From: Lineus longissimus
Taxonomy: Eukaryota; Nemertea; Pilidiophora; Heteronemertea; Lineidae
Assembly: GCF_910592395.1 (NCBI RefSeq)
Contig: NC_088315.1
Span: 19,386,219 to 19,450,218, forward strand
Direction of reading: 5' to 3'
DNA: 64,000 nucleotides
Shown: positions 1 through 11,362 of the stretch, in pieces
Position numbering within the stretch: position 1 is the first letter of the stretch
Layout: every line of letters begins with the position of its first letter
Made by a program: the position numbers and the translations under genes
The notes under the pieces: model-generated
The model's input: only the letters and a program-made list of their open reading frames with translations
What the model was told of the DNA's origin: nothing
The model's database searches: none

Positions 1-2108
1 GCATAGCTTCACCACTGTGAGGAAGTTGTAAGCTGGATGTGCTGTCCATAAGGCCCAGATTAGAGTTGGTGAATGTCTAAGGCCGGATTTACTCGGAGAG
101 GTGGCTGGCCCCGACTCGAGATGTGGAAGACCCTCGGAGAGGTGGTTGCTGGTTCCACAGGTGTACATACATGTAACATGATATAAACTACAGACTAAAT
201 TTCACTAAAACAAGACCTCGTCTTCTGACCACTAAGTGTGTCTGGAATACTATACTGTACTGTTGCATTAATACCAGAACAAAACAAGTAATTATAAGGG
301 CCGGTTGTTCAATCAGCATTTTCTCAAACAGGCCTGAAAATCATGTATGCGCACTTTGGTATCTTCAGAAAGGTTTCAGGATTAGTCTTGGCAAAGAATG
401 TAAAGCACTTTGAGAATGTAGTTCAATCTAAAGCGCTATATAACATCTTTCATTTGATTTTTCACGTTTCAAGACCAACTTATCATTCCTGCCTAAATAT
501 GATTTCTTTTTTAGGACTCACATCACTTTACATAGTTGATAGTAATTAATCACTGAAATTATTTGTTTTGCCTGGTACACTACATTACAAGCAGTAGAGT
601 TTATAGCAAACAATTACTTTAGTAAGAACATAACCTGAATATACATGACAAATACCAACATCTGTACAAAACCTGCACAATATACAAATAATCATAATTA
701 CAATATCTGTCATTTCATACGATTTAAACATGATTAGGACGTATATGGCTCATTAAAATAAGGTCAGTGAAGGATTCTTCTTAGAACACAGGCAGTAAGA
801 GTTAAGGGCAATTACCTTACGAAATAAAGGAAACAAGATTTATTCTGTCATCCTCGGGGTCACAAATTCAAATTTACAAATTGTTCTAAGAAGTATCCCT
901 CGTTTCATAATTTCAATCAATTTAAACAAGTTGATATGATATGTTGGATATATTCTTCACAAAAATTCTCTCAACCTCGCGGTGCTAAAATTAATGTCGA
1001 CAATGTCATCGCTTTCCAACAAGCAGAGTGCATGAAGTCGAATGACCATAGGCTGTGCAGCGACGTAATTCAGGCAGCGACTTTGGATGTCAATTCATGG
1101 CCCTGACCCTGCTCACATCGCCCACAATGCGGGTAACATCTCGTCTGAGGTGGCTAGATTTCCATACCACTAATAAAGTACACCTACTGGGTGAATGACG
1201 TCAATTTTACATCCTAAACCTTTCACACAATTTCACAAACAGTGACATACATTGAGGCTATATGGATAACTTTGTTACTGTCATACGAACATTTCTTCAC
1301 GAGACATTTTCCCTTTATACATAGCACCCCGACTCAACATTTGAACATCTAAGGACCGATTTACAATGTTATTACAGCCAAAAAACGAAGCAGAGAAATT
1401 CTGTACCGTGGCGTTTATCTACCGATGGTGGTGTTGTCATCGGTATTGGTTGACGTCATGATATCCAAGGCTGGGTCAGACATCGCAAAAGTGGTCCGCA
1501 AGCAAAGCGGTTTAGAATAACACAATGTTATTTTAAATATACTTATATGTCCAGATAGCTTTTTTCCCATGGATAGATTTAGAGACCAATAACATATTCA
1601 AATAAAAACATAATTGCTTCATACCAGCATGAGTTTTTAACCTGCCCACTATGTCTGGCATAGATATGATGCAATAATAATGATGTAACATTTTTAACAG
1701 TCAGCCCTTGAGTCATAAACAACTACATAAGTATGATAACATTGGACAATGATGACAAGTGTATACGTACACAATCTGTATGCACAAATAGGATGAAAAA
1801 ATGTCCAAAGCTGTTTGGCAGGGGCGTCCATTAAAGGGGAACTATAGGCAGGAGAAAGGTGATCCAACAGGCGGTCTTCAGTGAGGGTGGGGGACTGGGG
1901 CTAGTTTTACCCAGCAACCACATTTCTTGCACCAATGTAGTGTGAAAGAATAGAGACACCTATTGGGGACTTCATCCGACCTCCGATTCCTGCCTATAGT
2001 CCCCCTTTAAACAGGTATGCAGGACAAATTGGGACACGCCAAAATTAAACAGTTCTATTGCAGAGCTCAAGCCAACAGTTGTGACAATCGCTTGGCGCCC
2101 CCTATAGT
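1..2108. other. Region downstream of LIN7, no gene seen
   Basis: No convincing coding exon is seen on either strand; the only open frame of note is a 68-codon one without family resemblance. It lies beyond the LIN7 stop codons, so its right part may be LIN7 3' untranslated sequence. It holds one TTAA-bordered inverted-repeat element at 1831-2010. Confidence 0.5.
1831..2010. repeat. TTAA-bordered MITE-like element
   Basis: The element starts TTAAAGGGGAACTATAGGCA and ends with the near-complement (TATAGTCCCCCTTTAA), giving imperfect terminal inverted repeats of about 22 bp just inside TTAA on both sides. It is about 180 bp with no coding capacity. TTAA target duplication is typical of piggyBac-type (and some Kolobok) transposons, so this is probably a non-autonomous derivative. 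A related left end lies at 62401. Confidence 0.55.
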
Positions 2109-2218
2109 CTATGTTGAAGGGTATTTCCTGATCGTCCTGAGAGTGCGCTGTTGATCGAATCTAGCCTCCATTTCCTCCAGAACGCGTGGCGTGTATCGCA
2201 CAATGAGATTGACAGTGC
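2109..2218 (-). CDS. LIN7: Alternative duplicated last exon of LIN7
   Basis: This is a second copy of the LIN7 terminal exon, located 112 bp downstream of the canonical one (2330-2427). It has its own acceptor (TTTCAAACAG) and stop codon. It starts in the same phase and encodes [20 protein letters not shown] where the canonical exon encodes [20 protein letters not shown]. The tails then diverge: the canonical protein ends [12 protein letters not shown] and this one ends [16 protein letters not shown]. Because each copy carries a stop, the two can only be used as alternatives. Conservation of the PDZ-terminal strand and helix with few disruptive changes argues for a functional exon rather than a decaying copy. 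Confidence 0.75.
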
Positions 2219-5200
2219 CTGTTTGAAAGAGATGACAAGATCTACACGCATGTTGCGCTCACACCGATATGTCACGTGCACGCACAGATATGGCGCGCAC
2301 GCCCGAACGCAGCAATATGGCAAGTTGATTTATGGTTGCGGTCGGCGGGCCTGGCGTTGTTTTTCAAACCTTGCCTCCATTTCCTCGAGAATTTGCGGCG
2401 AGTACCGGACGACCAGCTTGACGGAACCTAAAGAAAAGAAAGCGTGGAAACAAAATGATGCGAGCAAGCAAAACGGGAGCTAAATGGGCAAGAGGGCTTC
2501 AGATGAATTTTAAACGCTTTAAGACTTTGATGGTATACACTTAGCCATTGACCTCCGGACCCTTCCTCTTTGGTCTTGTACCCTTCAGTAGAATATTATC
2601 TTGCTACAACCACTCAAGCTCAACGCCAGACTTAAGAATTTGCGAGGTTCATGTACTGTATTTATATTGGCCCAAAAATTGAGAAATTTGGTTTTGTTTT
2701 AGTATCTCGATTTTTGCTGCTCTTTTATCTGAAGCTCTCTTACTTAGTCTAGGGAAATTAGCAACAAAATCGTGGTAAAAGTGCCCAAACATTAATATCA
2801 AACTGATATAAGCATGCTGTTAGCTTTGATTCTTGTATATTTGAAAACTTTATGGAAAGGTGGTACAATTTTAACCTCTGTGTTCACTGATTTGTCCAAT
2901 GCCCGGGAAAAGCACATTCGCCACCCAAATGCCAAATTTTCTCTAGGAGAGCCCCAAACCCCCCTCTCATTTCAAGGATTGCATCGATCAGCGCTCTATG
3001 AATGGTGCTACACTTTCTGGATCCACCACTCTCAATCATATACTACCCAAAACTACATTGGACTTAAATTGATCGCATACATATGATATGCAGGCAGCTG
3101 TCACCATTGATTAATTTCATTCATTGAATTAACCATTCTCTTCTTACATTGACGTCAAAGCAGCAGTCGCTAGGCACTATTGATGTGCGATCATCAACTT
3201 TGTGAGTGGCCTACTGGTCAAGGAACGTGACATGCAATCCCATGCACACCTGGAGAGACTAGTAGAGACACCTAGTGCATTCACAAAGAACTGAATTTGT
3301 ACCGCTTCAATCTACTACACCAGCAGTTGGCTATCTATTCCAAGGCTAATAGCCAGAACTTGTGGAGAGGGTCAGAGGCTGTACTTTGAAATGGAAGGAA
3401 GAGCTACGCTAACCCGATGAATAACTGTCACTATTAAGTCTTAGAACCTTCGAATAGATTCATTTGAGCATGCATTGAAATAACTGTCTGAATTGACTAC
3501 TAGTGTCAACAAAGAGTGTTCAAAATACTGCATTCAAAACGTCTGCTCAAAAATGCTGTGCAAATGATCAATTTTCGCCGCTGTGCCAGCCAGGGAAAAA
3601 CTTGCACGAGTTGCATGCCCTGCCCTAACATTCTTATCCCGTCCACCTAATACACCTACGTTTTTCTTCGATGCCCACAATGTGTGCTGAAGATCAGAGA
3701 GATGAAAATTCACTCTAACTGTACACATTTTGACTCTGCCAGCTGGTTAACAATTCCTTTCACTCTTCCAGCTGGTTATCAAATCCCATAGAATTTTAAT
3801 GCTTACAGCACTAGAAATAACCTGACAGTGCTCAAACAGGAAAATCATGTCTGAAATCGTAAAAGTTAGTTTAGCAATCTCATGCACGTAACTTGGAAAA
3901 ATATTGAATAGATAGTTTTAAAAGTTACACTAATTTTTTTCAGGATGTAAGAAAAATGCATGCTGACAACGGGAATGGGATTGGGATAATAAATGGAATA
4001 AAAAAATGCTTAAAAAAACATCTTATCAAAATCTAGTACTGCTAATTCATGAATGTTGTTAGTTTCTATGGCAACGAAAATATTTTTTCAGGGGAAAATG
4101 TTTTAGTTTTTTAAGTTAGTAAAAAATTTAACCGAAATGAAGCTGGTCGTCAGGTACCCAGTGATGTATTAAAAATTAGAAAACAATCATTACCTTATAA
4201 ACGTTTAATACATTCTTACGCCAAATACCAGGCCTGGGGCGAGGATACATTATCGTATAAAATTACAATTCTGGCAATTTTATATATGACGTGAAGTCGT
4301 TTGACTCAACATGCACTTCTCATACAAACCTAAAAAAAATCATTTCCAAACACCGAGGACTGTCACCGTGTCCGTCAATTCAGAAACTATGCATGCTCAA
4401 ATGAATGGATGATCATCAAAATCACTGACATGGGGTGATATGAATAAAGACTAGCAAATGCTTTTATCTAAAACTCCATGTACATTTACACTGGGCCTTT
4501 CTGTACAAAATTGAAGTAAAAGCATTTGCTAGTCTTTATTCATATCACCCATTATCTAGCTCGGACTTTGCAAAGGGAAATCTGATTGATCCCACTAGGT
4601 GGTGCTACTAGTCCTTTTTAACTATAGTCAAACCTCTCTATAAAGGACACCCTTGGCACCGACAAATGCTGTCCTTAATGGAGAGGTCCTGATTACAAAG
4701 ACCAAATTCAATGGAAGTGACCAATATGGGGCCATGAGCAGTGTCCTTTATAGAGAGGGTGTCCTGCCAAACAGATGCGTCCACTAAAGGAGGTTCCACT
4801 GTATTTATTATAAGTGTTACATAATCTCAGAAAATTTGGGATGCAATATAGAAAATATTCAATAATAGACCCTGATAAACAACAATCTTGACGGATCTGT
4901 ACGAGACGCAGACATGTGTCACTTTCAACATTGTAGAAAGAAGTTAAACAAAACAGTTGTTACTGATTTTTACGAGAAACACTGTAGAAAGAAGTTAAAG
5001 CTAATGGTTCAAATGGAACGTTGTTCAAACGCAGTATGATAGAAAAATCACAGCATGCCTGCTGCCACCTATACTTAAGAGCAGTATACAGCTATTCACA
5101 AGACCAATCAATCTACATTTATAATCAAATCACTATTCACAAGTCGATGACATAACTTTATACACAGGGTGTGTAAAAAAACAAGCAACACTTGTGTTTT

Positions 5201-8200
5201 CGATGTCATATCTAAAATGTCTTCACGATAGGATATCGAAAATTGTAACTGTTGTGTTTTTTTGAGACACCCTGTAAAGACGGACAGGAGAAGAAAGGGA
5301 AGGAAGGACGGGGTATTTGGACAAGGGAAAGTCTGAAGTTACTTTCATCTGCAATCTGCTAACCAAGGTAACGTCAAAAGACAAATTATCTTCACATCAT
5401 TATGTCACAAGGCTATTCCAAATGAAATGTTAGCAATAACACGCACACGTGATGATAATATGTCGTCTGACGTCACTTCTAGATCATCGCACAGATGAAA
5501 CAGACTTCAGAGGACACGACAACACTGTTTGAAAATAATCGATCGTCACGTTTGACACTCACTACATGAACATGCGCAAATTATCATAACTTTATTGGAC
5601 ATTGGAATATTAACGCTGCATCTTTTTCGTGGGACTGGGATGACCCAAAAAATGTAAACGAAATGAAAATTATGAAACAAAGAAACCAGACTTACACTCT
5701 TGAAAACTAGGGAGTAAACAACAAATTGATCTCTATTTTGTTCTCCAATTAGTTCAAGTGAAATACCGGATCCTGATAGCCTAGCCTAGCCTAGGATACA
5801 AGGAGAGTCTCATAAGCCAAAATCGAGCTGGCCCCTTTAAAATTTACTTTTAACCTAAATGAGCAACTCCAAAGCTACGAGGCGGAGTGTCTCTATAGAA
5901 ACCACTAAAATGGTGACAACACGATTTTCAAGTTAGCTGAGACAGGAGCAGAACAGAACAACAAGAAATGAAAGAAATATTCAAAACAAAACAAAAAGCG
6001 GGTCATCCCATTTCTCAATTTCATTCTGACATATTTCAGAATGAGATTAAACTTTAAAGCTGAACTGGTTGATACTTTACAATTTAAAGCTGAACTGTTC
6101 GATATCGCCCAGTTTAAAAAAGACTGCAGCAACAAAAGGTTCACTTTAAAACGTCATGCCCACTTTAATTGGAAGTTTTCCACATGCAAAAAGATATATC
6201 CATGCTCACTCTGTACGGTCACTTTTTGATCCGGCGGCGAAAAGATGATGAAGAGGTGTCAATCAAGAGAGTACATGCAATGTCAATCTTAATTGGGTTG
6301 ACATATGTCAATCAATTATGATAGAACAATTAAATTAACCTCACAACTGGCAATTACCTACAATGTCCATTCAGACACATCAATCGAATCAATCATTTAA
6401 AAATCACCATAATTTATCACTCATCAAATATTTGACAACCAGGACATAAAAACTAACTATTTCTGCTCCTACAAATTTAAGTTGAATGAAAAAAATTTAA
6501 CCTCGAATTCGATTAATATGTATGTTTCGGTCAGAAATATTTCGGAGTGGACACAGTTCTTAACATGTGCATGTAATGAGTGTAGTTTCTCTGAGGGGCC
6601 ATTCATTTAGTACGTACGCAACAGGGGGGGGGCATCTGTAGCCATTGAGGCGGGGGAAAGGGGGCATCTGTAGCCATTGACTACATACACCAGTATCGAC
6701 TGATGACCTTTTTGCAAATACGCAGATCTTGGTCAGGGCTCTTGTGTACAAATGAGGCAGTACTGAAGAATTGTGCGTACCTACTAAATGAAAGGTCCCT
6801 AAGGATCCAATATAAACCATTGGGGAGAGGACCGGGAACCCATAGGCCAGGGGTATGAGGGCAAATCTGTCACCCACAGGGATCTCTCATGGAGGGGGGG
6901 ATGAGGGTGATCTTTACTTTCTGTCATCGCAGGCCTAACATACCAACTAGAAAATGTTTGCATCGATTGTTCATATCACTTTAGTTGGGGTTACTTTTGA
7001 AGCCAATTCCTCATTTCTACCCAAAATTGAAGCAAGCTCACATTTGCTTCAAAAGACAACATTTCAGCCCAACCTTTCTCGTTCAGTTCATGTATGTAAG
7101 ACCATCAAAATAAGGGAATTTACGATTATGTACATGTCTATATGTTCAGAGCGTTTTTTACGAGCTCTCCCTTTCTCAGCTTTAAGATGAAATTTCAGCA
7201 GAAAAGCTTGACAAGAGTTCTAAAATAGGCAAATGGAATAAAAGCTAATAGCAAAGGACTTATGACTGTATGGTAAATCTAAACGTCTTGACTCTTTTAA
7301 ACCCAAAATCTGTATTTTTCAAAGAAAATGCCATGACTTTGAGAGAATTACCGACACTGTTTGGGAAAATTTATCGTTTACAATTCATTTCTCCATCATT
7401 TGTAAAGGAGTGTTTCCACTCCCTGCCCAAGTTTTTCCTACCCAAAAAAACTGTTGCAAATAATATACAATTTAATGAATGATGAAAATGGCAAAAGCAA
7501 TTATTGAAAACAGCAGAAGGGCACTTTGAAAATCGATTGTATTATTGTTATTATTCATTCGACATTGCTCTCAGTTTCAGCAAAATTGTGATTGTCTATC
7601 ATGAAGTTTATCCGGCTCAGGCCTCTCAATTACATGATTCCTACACCGTATGACGGTGTAGGCCGTACAGGATGTCCCCAAATTAGGTCTTTTTTTTTTC
7701 TTTTTTTTTAATAATATGACCCCCTGAAGCGTTTTTTGACCCCTAACATAATCAAATCTCATCCAAATGGCCTAATTTTATAGTTTTACCCTAAAAATTA
7801 TGATTTTTCAGGTGTATGTGGTGACATCAGTCACTGACTTTGATTTATGACGTCGCTGTTCAGGCAAATTTGCGTGATGAAATGTCCCCAAATTAAGCTT
7901 AAAAGCAAAAAAACATGTCCCCAAAATAGGCTAAAAAAATACAGGGTGTAGAGGTCTCCACGTAATTGAAAGGCCTGCCGGGCTGTATGAAGATATTTAC
8001 AGAGGGAGGCTGGGGGAAGGGGGTCGCCTAGCGCTAGACTAAAACCGATATAAGAAATGAACTCACTGCCCTCTGAAAATAGGAATGATGAAGAATGAGT
8101 TCCAGGTTGGCTATACTCGGTTTGGAGAGTACAGAATGTTGGCCTGGCGATATTTTCGAGCAAATCATTCTTACAAGAAAAAATTCAGTTAAATTCCATT

Positions 8201-10531
8201 GAAGACTAACTCAATAGGTGAGGTCGCACAGAAGAAACGTGTCTTACTACTGGACTAACGGTCGGGTTTGATTAAAGCTCAGCCATTGTCACCCAATACT
8301 CTCAACTGCCTAAATCTGCCAAATCAGTGCAGTGTGTGCACACCTTGATTTCAACAGAGAGGTTTTTGGATGAGGCTGAGGAATAGACATTAATGTGAAG
8401 TGTTTTTTGTTCTGTAACAAGGCGTGATATAAAAAACTTTACTTTTCGAAATAAAATTGAAATAGTTTTTCTTCTCCAGAAGCGTAAATCAGTACTGTTA
8501 GTGACCACTGTCTCAGCATCACCTTGCTGTCTTACAAGAGACTTGAGACAACTCCAAGAAAGTACAACCGTCATGCCAGACAGCAATATTGTTTTCAACA
8601 ATGATGGCAAAATCTGCATCAGAATAAGAAGGGTTAATTGTACGATGTGACGCACGTGTATTTTCTATCTACCCACCTTGAGCCGCTTTGAGAAGATCGA
8701 CAGCTTTCTCATGGTGTTCGCCCTCCACGCTCTGAAACGGAGAAGATAGAAATTCAAACACACCACAATTGCAATGAAGTTTGTAATGTACAGTGGAACC
8801 TCCCTCTGCAGACACCTCTCTACAAAGGACACCCTCTCTATTACGGATATGCATGTTGGCCCAAATTGGTTGTTTCCATTGTTTTTTATCTCTGTAATCA
8901 GGACACCTCTCAATTAAGGACAGCAATGTCGAATTCAAATCATATGTAGTGGCAATCCAATGTGCTAGAGAGGAGTTGGTCTTTATTGTTGGAAAAACAA
9001 CCAACGAGGTAAAACATTGGTGGCAACACCAATTATGTCTTGCAAGAGATCTATCCAATCATTGTTATGTGAAATCATACTCACAACACCATTGACAGAC
9101 AAGAGCTGGTCACCCCTCTTTAGTCCTCCGTGTCGGTCGGCCACTCCCCCGGGGATGATACGAGAAATGTAGATAGGCGAGTTCTGTTCCTTGCCGCCCA
9201 TTACGTTGAAGCCAAGACCTTCCTCCGTTTTGGGCAATTCGACGACACGAGGATGGGAATGACCTTCACTGGCCGCAAAAGCTGCAACAGTGGCCTTGAA
9301 AAGCAAAGAAAATTTCAGTTGAGAACTATATAGTATACATGTACTCAATGCCAGACAGTGATGCTGACATCAGTGCACTTCCTGGAAGAATGGGCCATGC
9401 ACTTTATGACAGAAACTCTGGCCCAGTGACACCAATGTCAAGGAGAAACTGTGGGGAACACAGCAAAACCTTGAACCGTAAATAAGGTTTGAAGGGGTTT
9501 CTTAACATTATTAGGGCCAGTACAGCCAGGCCTTTTTCATCAAAGTTTCTAGACTGTGGTATACCCTTCAAAGATCAAAACAGAACTCTCCAGAAACCCT
9601 AACCTGCAGATTCGTTTGAAACCTCTTTCCGCACACAACACAACAAAATACCTACCTTGGCAGTAGCGTTGGCCCTTATCTCAGGACTACCGGAGATATC
9701 GACCGTTTCGTAAACATGTTCATACACCTCCCTCACGGCTTGGCAGAAATCACTCTGTAATACCTTCTGTAGGGCACCAAGCTTGCTTGCTTGCAAGTCG
9801 CTGTCTGAAAGTGACAATCATGAAATCACGTAAACCCAGAAATAATTGTACTAGCCTTCTTATTTCATGATTTTTGAATTTGAAAATCTTGTCCATTGTA
9901 CTCAAACTGAAAGATCAGTTGAACTTGATGTTATTATAGAAGAAATGAACGGCCGAGTTATTTGACAGGAATGACAAATTAGCTGCTTGTTATATCAACT
10001 TACTATTTTGTAAAATCTCCAGGAGCTCAATCGCTCGGTTGACATCTGAAAGTAAACGATTTGCCCAGTTGTAGATTGACCTAGAAATGGGCATAGACCC
10101 TTTTACACCAGGCGGAGGAACTCGGGAAGCCACTGGCCCAAACAAACCTAGGCCTCAATATAGCTTTGATGGCCATTTCTACTTGTTACACATGATATTT
10201 GCTTCGAGCTTGGTCGTTTTCTGTGATTACTTTTAGTCGTCATGTCAACAGACCTACTCTATAGACCTACCAAAGAACAGAAAAATCAGCTTGGGGATCT
10301 GGCGAAATAAGGTATGCTGTACAAATATACAGGAAATTATGAAAAGTGGAAGGGTGGGTCTAATTTTCATCGCATTTTGCGAAAACCTGACCGATCTAGA
10401 CAATTTAAAAAGTGGTCATGTCGATGGGGTATATATTTCTCTTTCTTTCTAAAGCAAGAAAACTTTGAAAGCGTCGAATATAGTGGAAAAGTAAGCGAAA
10501 AACCTTTCTCAAGAGTCAGGGGTTCAGACAT
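2109..10531 (-). CDS. LIN7: LIN7 scaffold protein (L27 + PDZ)
   Basis: This is a LIN7/Veli/MALS homologue, a small adaptor that joins the LIN2/CASK-LIN10 complex through its L27 domain and binds C-terminal tails of membrane proteins through its PDZ domain at cell junctions and synapses. Exons, in transcription order: 10504-10531, 10004-10045, 9656-9804, 9085-9294, 8677-8731, then 2330-2427 (or 2109-2218). They join in frame to 193 aa (197 with the alternative last exon), matching the usual ~197-207 aa. Exon 1 encodes [10 protein letters not shown]27 spans about residues 8-65; the PDZ domain begins near residue 89 with a GLGF carboxylate loop at 99-102. The weakest border is the exon 1 donor (G|GTTTTT). 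The intron from 2428 to 8676 holds several small TEs and no other gene. NEK lies divergently 0.8 kb from the start codon. Confidence 0.9.
4433..4550. repeat. Perfect 34-bp inverted repeat (hairpin)
   Basis: Arms at 4433-4466 and 4517-4550 are perfect reverse complements over 34 bp, separated by a 50-nt spacer. It lies in the large LIN7 intron. The arm starts GGGTGATATGAATAAAGACT. No flanking target duplication was recognised. It could be a recent foldback insertion or a hairpin RNA source. Confidence 0.8.
4627..4801 (-). repeat. pogo/Tigger-like MITE, copy 1
   Basis: About 175 bp bounded by TA dinucleotides, with terminal inverted repeats of the CAGTGGAACCTCTCTATTA type characteristic of pogo/Tigger DNA transposons. 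The better-preserved end is on the right (GGTTCCACTG then TA). It carries the family's repeated internal blocks (CTCTCTATTAAGGACA). Non-coding. Confidence 0.65.
5164..5275. repeat. Short MITE with ACAGGGTGT termini
   Basis: A 112-bp element with inverted ends: ACAGGGTGTGTAAAAAAACA on the left, and the complement of ACAGGGTGTCTCAAAAAAAC on the right. Such ends are common in mariner-type non-autonomous elements. There is no coding sequence. Confidence 0.5.
6594..6800. repeat. MITE with 27-bp terminal inverted repeats
   Basis: The left end at 6594-6620 and right end at 6774-6800 are near-perfect inverted repeats (GGCCATTCATTTAGTACGTA against GACCTTTCATTTAGTAGGTA). The interior has a 35-40 bp direct duplication containing GGGGGCATCTGTAGCCATTG. 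There is no coding capacity. The superfamily is not assigned because no clear target duplication was found. Confidence 0.55.
7619..7976. repeat. Inverted-repeat element with AGGCCT ends
   Basis: About 358 bp. It begins AGGCCTCTCAATTACATG and ends with the complement of AGGCCTTTCAATTACGTG, and the similarity continues into a CTACACC block. The interior contains repeated 'ATGTCCCCAAAATAGG'-like blocks and a T-rich tract. It is likely a degenerate MITE within the LIN7 intron. Confidence 0.4.
8791..8928 (+). repeat. pogo/Tigger-like MITE, copy 2 (right end lost)
   Basis: It starts after TA with CAGTGGAACCTCCCTCTGCA and keeps the internal GGACACCTCTCAATTAAGGA blocks. The right terminal repeat is missing. 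It lies in the LIN7 intron between the exons at 8677-8731 and 9085-9294. Confidence 0.6.
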
Positions 10532-11362
10532 GGTCGCCATATTAGTCAGCTTGCAATATGATTGGTCTATTCTGTGTTAGATGAAACATCATCTATGATT
10601 GGCAGATATTTCTAGCTTTGACCACATTTGACCAATCAACAATGTCCTTACAAAAAAATGGGGATTGTTTACAAATGGCTTCCCATCAAAATATTTTGAC
10701 AAGAAGTTTGTAGATTTTGTCCTTATAATTCCATAGGCTGTAGGCCACTATTGACTTTCCTGGAAACGACATTTTGTGCTGTTAGATGTGAGGTATGTTA
10801 TGTTGATAATGATGTGATATCAATTCAACATGATCAGGAAAAAGGAGGATTATGATTGAGAAATGAATATTTATATTATAAAAAGTTCTGAATCTGAAAG
10901 AGTGAAAGTCATTCATCATTGGAATGAAAGTGAAAGTGCTCTTTAATTATGAAAATGCCTGCCTGCTGCAAACTATCTGCAATCATGGGCCTGGGGAGAT
11001 TACTGATTAATCAGAATCACTATGGCATGAAATGTGGAATCTGCCAACTGGCAAAGCGAGGATGCAATCATTCCAGATTGCACATTTTAGCAGTCTCCCA
11101 TTGCCATTGGCCATTGTCTAAACCGTACCGTCGCCACTTCCAGCCGACTTTCTTAAGTTTCGTATTGCCTGAAACTAAACAAATGCGCATACTTGGTACT
11201 AGTACTCACAACACGTCCGAAGGCTTGAGCCGACTTCGGACAATGCCATAAGCAACTGTGACCCTTTGTCCCATCAATTGAAAAATGAAAGTAATAATTT
11301 AGCACTTTCATTTTCAAGGCACCTGTATCGAAATGGTTTGAGGTCTCTGGATCAAGATCAAA
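10532..11362. promoter_or_regulatory. Divergent LIN7/NEK promoter interval
   Basis: These 831 bp separate the LIN7 start codon (minus) from the NEK start codon (plus), so both genes probably start transcription here. Visible motifs: GAAAGTGAAAGT at 10926 (matches the IRF/ISRE consensus GAAANNGAAA); a nearby inverted repeat AAAATGAAAGT...ACTTTCATTTT (about 11283-11315); and, just at the LIN7 start, ATGGCG (YY1-like, minus strand). No TATA box is evident. Factor binding is inference only. Confidence 0.4.

Noticed and set aside
6560-6877. 105-codon minus-strand open frame
   Set aside because: It lies across the MITE at 6594-6800 and its terminal repeats, has no family resemblance and no splice partners.
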